Assembly (NCBI RefSeq): GCF_000208865.1
Contig: NC_018397.1
Coordinates: 5,299,748 to 5,363,747 of the forward strand
Source of the DNA: Neospora caninum Liverpool
Lineage: Eukaryota; Apicomplexa; Conoidasida; Eucoccidiorida; Sarcocystidae
Length of the DNA stretch: 64,000 bases
Direction of reading: 5' to 3'
The position numbers and the translations under genes are program-made. The notes under the pieces are model-generated. The model worked only from the letters and a program-made list of their open reading frames with translations. It was not told the origin of the DNA and made no database searches. Below, in pieces: positions 39,803-52,584 of this stretch (position 1 is its first letter; each line of letters opens with the position of its first letter).

Positions 39803-40632
39803 CTCTCTCCATTCGAACTGCCTTCCACTGCTCTCCAGTGGGCGTGCTCCTGCCGAGCTTTTTCAGGGAAAGGTTGCATCTTGCATCGAGAGCGAGATAT
39901 TCATAGGCCTCTTTGGCCTTTCCGAAGCACCGTTACTCCGAATACGATTTGTCCAAAAAGCATCGTGTACCGTGTATCCCTTGTCGCTGTGGTTGCGCCA
40001 CAAACGCACTTTTCCCAGTTTTCTAGCCTGAGTTGTAACGTGATTTTATTTGGGTAACCGGAACGCGGGGAGAGAAACCGTGTGATCCGCAAACTGAAGC
40101 GTGGATCCAGCCTCGCGGCGTCGGAACGTTCGCTCAGTTGCCCGTGGCCCGAGACCATTTTTCCCTTTTCAATCTGACTCCAAGACCTCTGGGATGCACC
40201 ACAGAGGGGAGAAACCTGCGTTGCCTCAATCGGCCAGACTATAAGGACGACGGCCGTTTGGCGCCGTCGCCTCGCTTTTTCCTACCGATCCTACTGGTCT
40301 CTGCCTGCTGAACACAAAAACGTCAGCCAGCGGCGAGAAGGTAGAGTGTGATCCGAGCACGCTGCCGAACACGCGGTTGCGGAAACCCCGTACACAAAAA
40401 AGATTGCTCGGTAGCTGAACGAGACGTCGACAGCTCGGTTTTTTCCACAGCGTTTTCCCCTTGAACACCGCGAGACACGCCCATTTGTCTCTGCCCGTTT
40501 AAACTGAGACGAAGCCGAGAACACCGCAGTACACAGGGCGTGCGGCGAACTTATCCAAGTCCTTAACCAGAAAAGGAGGCACGCCCCGACGCTATGGAGG
40601 CGAGAACCCGGCGCCTTGCCTTCTCAGACGCC
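39803..40632. other. Convergent intergenic spacer
   Basis: About 0.8 kb between the mL43-like gene (+) and CIAPIN1 (-); presumed 3' UTRs. No coding exon recognised. Confidence 0.5.
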
Positions 40633-43600
40633 TCACATATCGTCTCCGAGGTCTGCGATTCGCACCTTGTTCATGGACACCGTTGCAACTTCCTTCTGCA
40701 TTCCAGGCACGGGCGCCTGCGCAAACAAGGGAGAGCACTCGTCACACCGGTGCGTTAGACCCCGACTGAAAGTTGTGAAGGGACGCCTGTTGACTCGCTC
40801 TATCCCCTCAAAAAAAGGGTGAGTTGCAAGTGAATGGGGGACGACAGGCACTCAGGAAGAACCCCCTCGTTTTTCCGGGCCACATTTTCCGCTGCGACCA
40901 CACTGCCCCGGCAAGGAACTGACGCGTTTGGATGCCTTCCACGAGACTGCAGTCCCACTTACCACCACGCTCGTCTCCTCTAACGAAACCTTCTCGCCCG
41001 GTTTGAAGGCAGGCATGCCTGCAAAGAAAACGCCCACAGACGCAACCTCGAGCCCACTGGCCTGTCTTTGGGACGAGAAAGGGAACCGTCGAACCCAAAA
41101 ACTCAGTTGTCTGAACGAGCGACGGGCCGCAGTTTCGCTGCCTGGGACCTCCGCGCAATGCCGCCCTGAAACGCGTCAGCTCACCTCTGTACGGGCACCC
41201 GGCACAGCGGAAGGCGTCTCCGAGGTAGCACTGCAAACAGCAACGCTCCAGAGAGAAGCGCACGTTCAGTTTCTCTGGACGGAGTCGGCCGCGGGGCGAC
41301 GCCGCAGGTGTTTTTCGAGAAAAAAGAGATCCCCTGTGCCGCGTACACCGCACAGGGGACTCTGACAGAGGACGGATCTGCTAAAACGGGGAGTGGAGAC
41401 ATTCGAAAAACCCCGAGTCGCGACACGATTCGGCTACCAGCATTGGGGGGAGGGGGGGGGGCAGGCGACACGGATACACAGAGTGTTGAAGCCTCTGCTC
41501 GCGGAGAGGCGCAATAAAAAGGCAACACCTGCATGCGCGTCCCCGCCGATAGACGTTCTTCTCCAGCGCACTTGCCCACCGCCGATTTTCACGTCACCCC
41601 GCTCTCCCTCCCTCAGGTTTTTGGTGCCTCTGGAGAAGCGGAACCCGCGGCGCGTGAGGCAGAGAGAGACACTTAACTCACGTTTCCGCAAGAGGACCGG
41701 ATTTCCCCGGACTCCAGCTTTCTCCTCGTCTTCTCTGCAGCCTCCTCAGCCTCCTTTCGCCCGCAAGTGCAGTTGGGACACGCTTTGGGCCGTGACGCAC
41801 AACTTGATCGGTCTGACAAAGACGGCGCCGAGCACAGGACCACAAACAGAAACGCTCACCAAAGTAGCCCCTGCGTGCTTTCAGGTAAATCGCGTTAGGT
41901 TCGGTGTTTTCTGTACCGATCTCAAATCGCGTTGTCGTTTCTACGCATCGACGTCTTGCCTACACAAACGGCCGCGGCGCCCATCGCAAGAAAGACGCAC
42001 GAGGACAGGAAGCGCCATCTCTTCGAGTACGGCGTTGCGGAAGCCGAACGCAGGACGCGACGGGGAAAAGAGCCCTGGAAGGACTCTTTGCATGGCAGCG
42101 ATTCCACGAGAAAAACAACGCGAGTTTAAGTGCAGCAACCAGCAGCGCCGCTGCGCGAACGGGGTGTACCGACACCCCAGCCTCGGAGAGGCTGGCCGCT
42201 CGACGCGTAAACCTGAAAGTAGGCGTGTGCCTTTCCACCGGCCGCCGGCTCAGGACACGAGAAACGAAAACACCCCCACGGGGAATGCATGCACAGTGAG
42301 GCATTCTTCGCCGCTTCCAGTACAAACGCGCAGGGCCAGAAATCACCGTGCACGTTTCGAAGATCTTACCTTTCCCCAGCGGCTGATACGCTTCAGCTGG
42401 GTCAATAAGCGTCGCCTCATCGATGAGGTCGTCGGCGTCTACCTCGTTACTCCCACTTGCCACGACGCCGTTGCTGCCTGACACCGTGTCTGCCGCGCCG
42501 GCAGCCCATGTCGGTTTCCTTCCTGTCCACTAAAGCAAAAGAAACGGCAAATGGGGAACGCGGCGCCGCACGATCGGACAGAGCAGGCTCTGGTCAATGT
42601 TCGGTCACCCACTGGATCAAGACCGCAAATGCGGACTGCTTCAGCAACCCTCGAGACGGATCTGGAATTTCTCGTTCCTCCACGTGAGCAACTTCGAGTG
42701 GTGTGTACAAACACACGGCCCCGGAAAGTGTTCATAGCCTTCCACGCTCTCAAAGATTTCCTACGGGGACGTGCTTTCCAAAAGTCGTCCAGGGCGTCTC
42801 CTGCCTTTTTGCAAAGAGCCTTGTAACGCCGCTCGTGCCGTCAACACCGTATGAGACCGCCTCCTGGCACGCACGCCTTCTTCCCTGCCTGAGACTTGAC
42901 CACCCCGGTGTACATACAGCGGATGCAGAGGCAATGCTCTCGCGGGTAGTGTTGCGTCTCTCTCTGCGGTTGCTTACCATTATGGGGGTTTCAAAGCCGG
43001 TCAGGTGGTCGGCTACGAACGAGGCGACCTCTGAGTCTGTGGCAGAGACGAGGCCTTCGTAGACCAGCAGTCGCTTCATCAGACGGCGTGCCTGCGCGGA
43101 AGAAACAAACGCGACGAAGCGTGCGACACACAGATGTCGAGGGAAATCGCGGCAGAAAAGTGTGGGACCACGCCGAAACAGAGGACTCTCAAACAAAGGC
43201 GTGTGCGCGTTGCACCAGAGGCGACAGCATGCTCCTTTTTCGAAAAAACACCCATCTCACCAGTTTAGGGTTCGACGCTACTGCAGGCTGGCAACCCCCA
43301 CCGCTGCTCCCGTTGCCGGTGTTTTTGTTCGAAAACTTCTGCTGCAGTGACACACACGCTCATTGAGAATCGGCGAAGAGAGCGTTGCACGGCTGTTTTT
43401 TCGCATTTCGTCGCGTTCTCCTCACCTGCTCGGCGTCGCCACTTCCTTCGGCAACCAGTACAAATCCCCCCGGGGCTACAGCGCGGCAAACTGCTTGAGC
43501 CAAAGCTTGCGCCGCGGGACGGGCGGCCGCGCCGTCTTGGATGTTTCCAACGTCCAAAACCAGGATCGCGTCGTAAAGAGCCCCTGCGGCGGTCTCCGCC

Positions 43601-43734
43601 TGAGGAAAAGACTCGGTCTGAAGAACGGTCAAAACGGTGTCTTTCTTGCCCTGCGCTGCGCGTGCGGCAGACAAGCCTTGCGGACTGGAGGCAAGCGCTA
43701 GAACGCGAGCGCCCGACGAGGAAGTTGCAGCCAT
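40633..43734 (-). CDS. CIAPIN1: Anamorsin / CIAPIN1 (Dre2), cytosolic Fe-S cluster assembly factor
   Basis: Seven exons on the minus strand: 43426-43734, 42978-43091, 42370-42529, 41682-41812, 41185-41230, 40963-41018 and 40633-40716; 299 aa. It works with a diflavin reductase (Tah18/NDOR1) as electron donor early in cytosolic iron-sulfur assembly. Exons 1-2 code for the methyltransferase-like N domain (YDAILVLDVGNIQDG, VAPGGFVLVAEGSGDAE). Exon 3 codes for the acidic linker (KPTW, DADDLIDEATLIDP). Exon 4 carries the [2Fe-2S] motif CASRPKACPNCTC. The end of exon 4 plus exon 5 carries the twin CX2C motif (SCGNCYLGDAFRCAGC), followed by PAFKPGEKVSL. All cluster cysteines are present. The first cysteine is spaced CX6C from the second; this spacing varies within the family. 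ATG 43734 is the first in frame. Confidence 0.95.
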
Positions 43735-44977
43735 GGTGCGAGGCAATCAAAACAAAACCGTAGACACGAGAGACGCGGGGGAAGAGAGCGCAGAGCCGGA
43801 GAATGCACGACCGCAGAAAAGGTGAGCTTTAGGCCGAGAGGAAATCGACGACGCCACGGAACAGAAAAAAGGATCAAGTTTGGAAAACATGCAACGCCGG
43901 ACAGTTCTTTTCCTTCTAGAGATGCCACTCGAGAGGCCAGCAGGCTGCCTTGCTTCAGACACGGGGGTTCCCTGGGGCCGTTCTAGCGTGAAAACGCGTC
44001 GTCCTGATCAACAGAGAAACAAAAGTGTCCACTGGGAAACGAACGCGCCGAAACTCCCGTTCCGCCGCGGACAGAACTTGCCACAAGTCTCTGGCACAAA
44101 CAGCGAGATTTTTCTTGCCATCGCATGCGCTCGCGTGAGAAACGGAGAGACTCCGAGAACGCGCGCGGCGCGGGTAAAAGGGGAGTCGCCTGACCGCTTT
44201 TGTCTCTCTCGTGTCCGTCGTTTCTTACCCGTGTTTGTCTCCCAAAAAGCTCATGAATGTGCTCCTGTGCTTCGCGTCTCCACTTTTGTTCCTCGCTCGG
44301 CGGTGACACGAACTGGGACACACACGCTTACCAGCGGTTCCTCCGGAAGGTCCAGTGCCGCTCCCGCGGGACGAACCGCTTTTTGATCGCCACTTGAAAG
44401 CGGGGTTCCTAGGAGAGAGTTTCTTTCTTCTCCGATTTCCCCGCGACATCCTGGAGCGACGGTGCGACTTTCGGATTCCCGCGCGTCGTCCCTGTGCCAC
44501 TGTGCGAGGACCGAGTTAGCGGACCGCCTTCTTTCGTGGCTCCGCTGGATCGGCTAGGTGAACGCGTCGAGCAGAGAGCCGAGCTCGGCCTCCTGTTCTC
44601 CCCGGGTCGGCCTGGACACTTTCTGTTTTTCATCGGAAGACGACGAGAAGACGGCGTGTGTGTGTCCCTCGCGCTCAGCTTCTCTGCCGCTCACGCGTGG
44701 CTCGGAGATGAGTTAATCCCCGTCCCTCCCTCCCGCTCGGGTCCCATCTCTCGCCGCCTTTTCTTCTCGAACTGCTCCGTCTACTCCTGCGCCCGCCTCT
44801 GTCTCTCTCTCGTCCGCTTTTTTCCAAGGCAGCGAAGAGAGGGACGAGAGCGAGTTGCCGACCCCGTCAAGCACCGAACCCACCAGCAGCCGCCGCAGGC
44901 AGTCGGCGGCGCATGCAGGGCGGTAAAACAGACGGCGGGAGTAGCCGCGAGGCGACCAGGAGAGGTGGTTCGCCACG
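43735..44977. other. Divergent intergenic region, CIAPIN1 / GOST protein
   Basis: About 1.2 kb between start codons pointing away from each other. GC-rich, with short open frames only. Presumed bidirectional promoter and 5' UTRs. Confidence 0.5.
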
Positions 44978-47900
44978 ATGAAGCGAAGCTGGTACGCGTC
45001 GGGACGGCCTCGCCCTCGACTGGCGAAGAAAAACGTCGGGGCTCTGCCCAGGAGACGCACGACCAGGCAGACACCCGAACTGCAGACTCTGAACCTTCAC
45101 CAGGACCGGCCGAGTTCTGCACGTAATCCCCGTCCCCGCCAGCCGTCGCTGGGTCCCGAGATGCCTCCGGCTGCAAACGCACCCCGCAGCGAGCTCGCGG
45201 CGACAGACGAAAGCGGACCGCCGTACCTCGCCAACAAAGCCGTGGCGCGCGCAGGCGAAAAGAAGCAACGCGGCGACCGACAGGCTCAGAGTAACCTCCG
45301 TCCTAACAGACTGGGGGACCGCCCGCGCTGTCGAAAGGGAAAGAGAGGACAGGCTGCCAGGCCTTTCCGCACGCTCTCTGGCTGCTCCAGATCGCGGCGC
45401 CGCCGTGCCGCTCTCCTCTCGCTCGCTTCCTCCACACTCCAGCCGCCGACTGGAGGCTCTCCCTGTTTCGCAAAATTACAGAACGTGTCTTCCGAGCTCA
45501 AACGGTTCCGTGTGCGGAGGCCCGTTCCACTCGACGGCCGAGACGAAACGCCCACGGCTTCCCACTCTGCGCAGTCGCGCTCCGCCTCGCGTGAGGAGCC
45601 GCCCCATCGACCTCCTCTCCTTTTCTTCCCCCGTGCGAGAGCGCGCTTCACCTCTCTCTCTTCGCGCCGTTCCGTGGATTCCACGTCGATTTCAGGGGGC
45701 GAAACCTCGAGTGGAAGCGCAGCAGGACTCCACTCTCTAGTCTCCCTCGCTTCTGTGTCTGCCGTGTCCCGCCGACCATCATCTCCTCTCTCGCTGCCGC
45801 GTGCTTCCGGTCCCTCGTCCGCCTTCTCTTCCCCGTCTGCTGTGTCTCTTTGCTCCCGAGCGCCTCCGAGTGCTTCGTCTTTCTCGCCCGGCTGCTCTCG
45901 CACGCGGTCTGCTCGGTCTCGGCCGTCTTCCCTCCCGCGTCTTTTCTCTTCGGATCCTGGGAGTTCCGGCGCACCACCGCGGCGGAGGCGGCCCAGACTG
46001 CTGCGCGCCTCGTCGCTTCCTCAACGGCTTTTCCAGACAGCCCTGGTTGCCGTTCTTTCTCTCGCGTGTCTGTTCGGAGCGAAAGACGCGTCGCTCTTTG
46101 CGGAGGCTATCGTGTGCGGGATCGAGGCCTCCGATGGATTGCTGGCCGCGGCCACAGCCGCAGGCAGCTCCACACCCGCTCTGGACATTTACGCTCTGCC
46201 GCTCTGCCGTCTGCCGTATCTCGTCAACGCCGCCATTCCTCCGAAAGACGCGCCGCACATTGGACTCGAGGCAGGAGGTAAGCCGGACTGCGCGCGTTCA
46301 CCGCGTGCACGTCGCTCCTGCACTGCGGTTTCAGATCGAAGCAGCCGAGACCGAGGAAATTTAGCGAAAACGCAGCCTCGTTTGACGCTCTCGCGCTCCA
46401 CCTGTGTGTGTGTGCGCGCGCCGGGGTGTGCAAAGCAAAGCGCTTGTCAAACAGAACACGAAACGGGAACTCGAGTGTACTGTCACGCGAAAAGTAGCTG
46501 CACAATATACGGGCATCCGTTTCCATTTGAGATAACATGCAACTGCCTAGCGCAGCGTCTCTCCAGAATATACACATCTGAACATACATCTGAACAGAGG
46601 TATATAGATGTGTGTTTGTAAATGTCTGCCTCATGCAAACTCTTTCTTTCTTCTCTAGAGAAGAAAGAGCCTCCCCGGCGCTGGCGGTCTGCTGCAGTTT
46701 TGCGTAGCGCGGATACGCCTGCTGCTCTGTCGCGTTTCCTGCGGTGTAAATATGGAGGCCTTTAGGTCTGGTTTCAGCGGTGTAAATATGGAGGCCTTTA
46801 GGTCTGTTTGCGTGTTCAGGCGTCATTGACATCGACTTGGAGCTTCTGCCGTCGAACTACGTGAACAACATGCCCCTAGCGGAGCCTCGCTTTTCCGGGA
46901 AGACCATGTCGCCGCGAACCGACGGGTCGTCGGCGCGAGCAGCTGCAGACTCGGCGACTCGGCCCAGTCGGGGACTTGCCGCCTTTTCGGCGTCTCCGGA
47001 GTCGCTGGAGCGCGGCGAAGAAAGCGCGGCGTCTTCTGGATCTCCAGCGTCCGCGTCGTGGAAGCTGTCTGACTTGCCTCAAGTCGTGCAGGAGACCGTC
47101 TCCGGCGTGGAAAGCGCCTTCCGCGGACTGGCCGGCGACGTTGCCTCCGCGCTGCGTCAGACAGTGGGCGCCGTGTCTCCGACGCTGCTGTACCGCGTCA
47201 AAGAGTCTCAAGACGGTGAGACACAAGCGGAGCTCGGCGACGCGTTGAGAGCCTCGGGCGTCTCGCGCCCTCAAGAAGCGAGCGGGAGGGAGAACAGAAG
47301 GACAGGGGGGCGAGGGGAGCGCTCGGGCAGCGGTGCGCGCGAGTTCAGAGACCAGACACGTCGAGAGAGACGCACGCTGAGGGTATGTCGAAATGAAGAC
47401 CTTACCGGTCAGCCTTCGCAAGGCCGTGGGTTTCGAGTGCGTGTTGTGTTTCCAGAGAGCGGCGTGGACGCCCCCGCAGATGAGGGAGGAGCGCTGGACG
47501 AGCGTGCGGGTGAGGCGGGCGTCGGCGCCTCGGCCGCCCGCAGAGTCTCCGAGAAACGAAGCGCGATGGAGGCCAGACGGCTCGAGGCCTTGCCGTTTCC
47601 CACGGCTCCAATCCGCGACGGTCCCCTCGTCGACTCCGTCAACAACACCTTCGTCCTCGTCATGGATCACTTCCAGTTTGTGAGCGTCGGCAGAGGTCTC
47701 GCACAAGTCTCTGGGCGAGTCAGACGCGGTGCCTCGGGCGCAGAGGGCCAGTCCCGCCAGCACGTCCGCGAGATTCCTTTTCCTAGGAAAACGCGTGCGC
47801 GCGTCAGGGATTCGGGGGAAAAGCAGTCGGTTGTGTGTGCGGCGCGGCCTCTCGGGGCGCCCTGGGGTATCTCTCCGTGCACACAGCAGAGAAAACGAGG

Positions 47901-50900
47901 ATCGCCGACTGACTGTGTCTGCCGGCCAGAAAGATTGAAGGGGGGATCGGGCGTCTCTTCCGTGTTGCGTTCAGTTGTTCTTCGAACAAGACGGCGACTG
48001 GCTGCCGTCGTTCACGGCGGCCGACAACGTCGTCGCAAACTCGTACATTCCTGCTTTCAAGGTACGGCCTCGTGGCCTTTCGAACGAGGCACGCCGGCCA
48101 GCACGGCAAGACCAGATACACCGCACCTAACCTCGCGGGTGTGAGAGACGGAAGAAGAGGGACGCGCCGTGTGTGGCTCGCCTTTCCCCAAAGGGAGGCT
48201 GTGGCCCCTTGCCGTTCCTCGCTTCCACACGCCTGCTCTTCGCTGCGCGGCGGCGCTGGACGTCGTCGATTTTTGTCATATTGTCAGATCTCCGTGTGGC
48301 TTTCTGTTCTCTGTCTTGTGCGTGCCTCACCGTTTGTGTGATGAGTGGTTGTGTCTCTGTCCAGCGCCTTCCATTTACTGCCTCGCGCATGCAAGTTCGG
48401 ATTCAAGTTCCCCGGAGGGACCGGTACGCAGTGGTGCTTCTCAACGCCGACGGCCTCGACTTGCGTCTTCGCGGCGCGGTGACCTTCATCAATCCCGGGA
48501 ATCAGCAGCTGTCCGCCGAGCAAATCTGCCTGCCGGATACGGTCTTTGGTCTCATGATCCTTTACCTCTTCACGTAGGTTGCCTCGGCGGGCTGTCTTCG
48601 TCACCTCTCGCTCCTACCCAGCGACCCTCGAAAATCCGCGAAAAAGAGTGCGACTGGCCACACGTGGACTGGTGTCGGCATTCGAATCGCCCGGATCACG
48701 CACACATGTGCAAGGATAGTTGTGTGGGTCAATGCCGACCAAAGGCTAAGGAGGACGAATGCTTGCCTGGCCGTCTGTGGCTACGTCTCTCAGTGGCGTT
48801 GCCTTCCTAGTCCAAGTGTAGAGATAAACGTCGATGCGCGGGATTCGCGCAGCTCTCTGCGCGCCGAGAACCCGTTTTGTTCAGGACCACCACACGCTCC
48901 CTTCTCCGGTGTACATCCACTGGTGTCGCCTCTAGGCGAGTGTCGATGCAGGGCGACCTCCCGAGATTTTTCCGTGCCTCTTGAGCGGGCGTCTTTCTGA
49001 TCACTTCGGGTAGATGCGCACACGTGGCCATTTGCGTCGCTTCCGCAGACTACCGCCTTTTTTGTCGCAGGTCCGGCGTCCTCGTGCTCCTCATGCTCGT
49101 CTTTCGGCGACGAAAATGGAGCGGCGTTCACCTCTTGATGCTCGGAAATTTCCTCTTCGCGGCGCTCGCCTTCTCCCTCGACTGGCGACAAGCCGTCGAA
49201 ATGTCGGAGCACGGCGTTCGGCACCCCGCCCTGTGGTAGGTGAAGAAGGCCGGAGAGGCAAGACTTGCCGAAGAAGCAATCCAGACACGTCTCAACGAGA
49301 CGAGAGGCCTCTGGTGGTTTTTTTTACGGGGAAGGGACTGAGGCACGCGCACAGAGACGGCCCAGCCAAAACAGGGTGTAGCGCAGATCCAGCAGAGCGT
49401 GGCATTTGAAGATGGACGCAGAACTATTTGGAGACGCACGATGTATACGAACGCCAATGCGCTCGTCTGGCGTTTGGTTGCACGACGCCCGTGCGGGGGG
49501 TTGGATGCGATGCGCGTTCCCTCGCGGATTTCGCGGGGAAACAGAAAAGAAGAGCGCGTCCTTGACGCTCCTCCATGAACAGCCACGTGGTGATGGCTGC
49601 CGAGCGAGCGCCGCAAGTGCCCGCGTCGATGGAGAAACACGCGGTGTGCGCATGTCGCGCAGGGTTGCCTCGCGAGTGGTCAAGAAGATGCAGGACGTTG
49701 TCGCCCTAACGACTTTCATTCTCGTCGCCCTCGGTGAGTTTGGCCGTCGACGTGGCGAGAAGACAGGAGAAAGAGAAGCAAATAGGAGCCGAAGAAAAGA
49801 GCTTCGACAAGGAGCAGGAGGATCGGCGAACGGCGATACCTCTGTGGTTGGCGCACCTGGGACGTCCTTCTTCTCTGCCTCGTCGTTTGCTCCCCCTACC
49901 TCTCCTTTTCGTTCTGGTGACGGCGAGGATTCCTGCGTGCCGTCCCTGTTTGCAGGTTGGAAGACACTGCGCTCGCAGCTCAGCCGCATTGAGGTCCAGT
50001 TCGTTGCGGGTCTCTGCGTCATTTCGCTCTACCTCGGATTCTTTGAAATCATCCTCGGCGGTTTCCAGGTACGCACGACAGAGACGGGCGAAGGACCGAC
50101 GAGAGAGAAGGCGCATCCGGGTGTCTCCTGGATCGGCCTTGAAAGTGTCGACCTCCAAAGGGTCGGGGAAATTCTCGAGGAAAAGAGGCGAGGAGCTCCT
50201 CTGTGCACTGCGGCGCCATGGCCGCTACGGAGACACTCGAACTCCCAGATCCGCACCGGCGTGTGAGCTCTCGACCTTAGCTGCCAAACGAGCGTGGCGG
50301 TGCCTGTGTCGGGGGAGAGGTGCCTGTGGGTCAGAAGAAAAACTCGGAAAGAGAGGAAGGAAGCGAGACGCCAAGCTGCGGCTTTTAGGTAGGGTGTTCG
50401 TCTGTCGGTTGGGTGTCTGCCCTGTCGCAAAGACCTCGCAGAAGGCCCTCAACTTCAGCGCTTCCGCGATGCTCCTCCTGGTCTTCCAAATACTCCAGGT
50501 GGATCCTCACGCTGTGTAGCAGGCGGTCACCGCGCGTTTGAGCGGCGCGCTCCTCCGTTTGCCGACGTTTCCCTCTTCCTCTCTGGTATCTGGTTCTCGT
50601 CCAGGGTACACGCTACATTCTGCATGCGCTGGGATACATATGCGTCCTCGTCGCGATCAACGCCAACCTCGCGCTCCTATACGTAAGCGACGACACAAGG
50701 ATTACATGCCCGTTTATACAAGCACATGCTCTCTCTCTCTATATATATATATATGGAACATTCGTACATAGAGTATCTTGTACCCGTTTTCCGTTGTGTG
50801 AGTAAAGGAAGGAGACCAGTGCTTGCTGGCGGCACCAGATAGTTCTCTCTTCTTTTTGCTCAAGTGAGTTGTGTCTCTTTGTCTCTCTGCGATGCCGCTG

Positions 50901-52584
50901 TTTTGCTGAGCAGTCCCACATTGTCGAATCCAGCCTCAGTCCTTCCACCGGCGAGTTGTACCACAAATACGACGCGTACCAGTGAGTATTTCTCTGCTCG
51001 GCCGGAGACATGAAGTCAGGAGACACACCGTTTGTTCCCATCTCCCGTTTGAAGGCTTGGGTTTCTCTCTGGTGTTTTGAGGAGACAGGCTGTTCGATGT
51101 TTCTGGAAATCATCCTGCAGTTCTGAGCTCGCTTTTCCGCCCCTCGTTCTCGTCTTCACCGTGCAGTGTTTTCTTTGGAGAGGACGTTTCCCATGTAAAG
51201 CGTTCCATTCGCGCGAAAGGTTCCGCGTCTGCCTGTCGGACTTTAGGACCTACCGATGGATCTTCTTCCTCTATTTGATGAAGCCCGTGACTCTGGTGTT
51301 CTTCAAACTGACCTTCCTCAATCTGGCGTACGAGCAGCTTCTCTCCTGGGATGAATGGGTTTTCGTTTTGGTGGACAACGGCATGGACTACCTCATTTAC
51401 GTGGGGGTAAGTGAGAAGACGGCGACGGGGAGGGCCAGGGGTTCGCGAACCATCGCTTTTTTCTGTCACCTCGTTGCACGCATAAAGAGACACAGATTGG
51501 TGCAGCGATTTACGCAGGGAGGCGCACACACGCATCTGTGTGCCTGCGGCACAAACCCACACAGTTCGTCCGCTCTGCACGTGGCCGCGCGTCCCCGCGA
51601 GTCAACTGCCGACGCTTAGGAATTCCGACTGGATCTGTATTTTGCGTCTGCGTAGATGCATTTCGTCGTTGACACGTTTCATTTTCACGAGATTCCGCCC
51701 AGTACGGGATTGAATCGCTTTTTGTGTGCCACATGGCACATAGTCTTTGCCGAGTTTGGGGTTGTTTTGTGTGCTTTGCTCCTCGGAAATACACGGTCAG
51801 AGTCATCTCCCTGCGTTTCCGTGCGTTGCTGATCTCGTAGCTCCTCTACGCCTTCCGGCCTGTCGTGTCGATGCGCGTCCTGAAAGTAAGGCGGCGTTTG
51901 CCGGTTAGATTTTCCTAAGAAATCCTCAGAAAAATGAACCGGACTGCACACGTGTTTTGTCCGTGGCTGGGCGGTGATTCGCAGGCGGTCCATGCCTGCA
52001 AAAAAAGCCCGCGTCTCTTCTTGGGGCGTTTTCCTTCCTACGGCGCCTCTGACCTGTAACTGGAGAGACGTGTCAGGAAGGCGGTTGCCTATCAGGGGAT
52101 TCAGCGATGGCCTTTTCATAGTTGCAGCCAGTCGGGACAGTCTGTGAATGCTCATCCCAGGTGGTGCGTGCCTCGAGGCGAGAGCGACGAGCGGTTTGCG
52201 TTCTTTCGCATGCGCTGCACGACCTCGCACCTGTCGCCGTTTTCACGCTTTTGGGCTCCATACTTTGCTAAAGTCGGTTCCAGTTCCGAGAAAGATAGCC
52301 ACCGTCAAGGCGGCCCGAGCGATGACTAAAACAACGTTCCGATGGGGGAGTCTTGCGTTGTGTCGCTTCGAGTCCTCAGAATGGCGCCGGAACCTAACGG
52401 GGTCAAAATTGAGAACACCGTCGAAAACTGGGGGCGATTTCTGCCGTGCGGTGCTGTGAGGAGCAAAGCGGCAGTGGGATCCGTGCGCCTTGTGAACTTT
52501 TCCCTGCAGGATCTCACGCCAGAAAATTCAGGCGACGAGCGCGTGACCCGCGCGGCTCCCGCGACGAACGTGTGGCAGGCGTGA
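44978..52584 (+). CDS. GOST-family seven-transmembrane protein (GPR107/GPR108-like)
   Basis: Fourteen phase-consistent exons: 44978-46277, 46820-47215, 47456-47679, 47975-48061, 48365-48573, 49071-49235, 49663-49733, 49956-50068, 50442-50498, 50605-50682, 50914-50981, 51247-51406, 51841-51885 and 52510-52584; 1015 aa. The last third matches the lung seven-transmembrane receptor family: TM1 (FGLMILYLFTSGVLVLLMLV), TM2 (GVHLLMLGNFLFAALAFSLD), TM3 (VVALTTFILVALGW), TM4 (FVAGLCVISLYLGFFEIILG), TM5 (ALGYICVLVAINANLALLYS), TM6 (YRWIFFLYLMKPVTLVFFKL) and a final segment ending YAFRPVVSM. These proteins act in Golgi and endosomal traffic. Before TM1 lies a luminal domain interrupted by Ser/Ala-rich insertions. 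The N-terminal 350 residues are Arg/Ser/Pro-rich, and the hydrophobic signal (ALVAVLSLACLFG) comes only after them, so the true start could lie further downstream or in a different exon. Confidence 0.87.
46741..46806. repeat. 30-bp direct repeat, two copies
   Basis: Copies at 46741-46770 and 46777-46806 are identical over 30 bp with a 6-bp spacer (period 36). They lie in intron 1 of the seven-transmembrane gene, just before the exon 2 acceptor at 46819. Confidence 0.95.
50736..50754. repeat. Short CT/TA microsatellite
   Basis: CTCTCT run passing into a TA run in the seven-transmembrane gene intron after exon 50605-50682. Confidence 0.7.

Noticed and set aside
46876..47763. 295-codon minus-strand open frame
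   Set aside because: Antisense shadow of seven-transmembrane gene exons 2 and 3, which are phase-linked to the rest of that gene.
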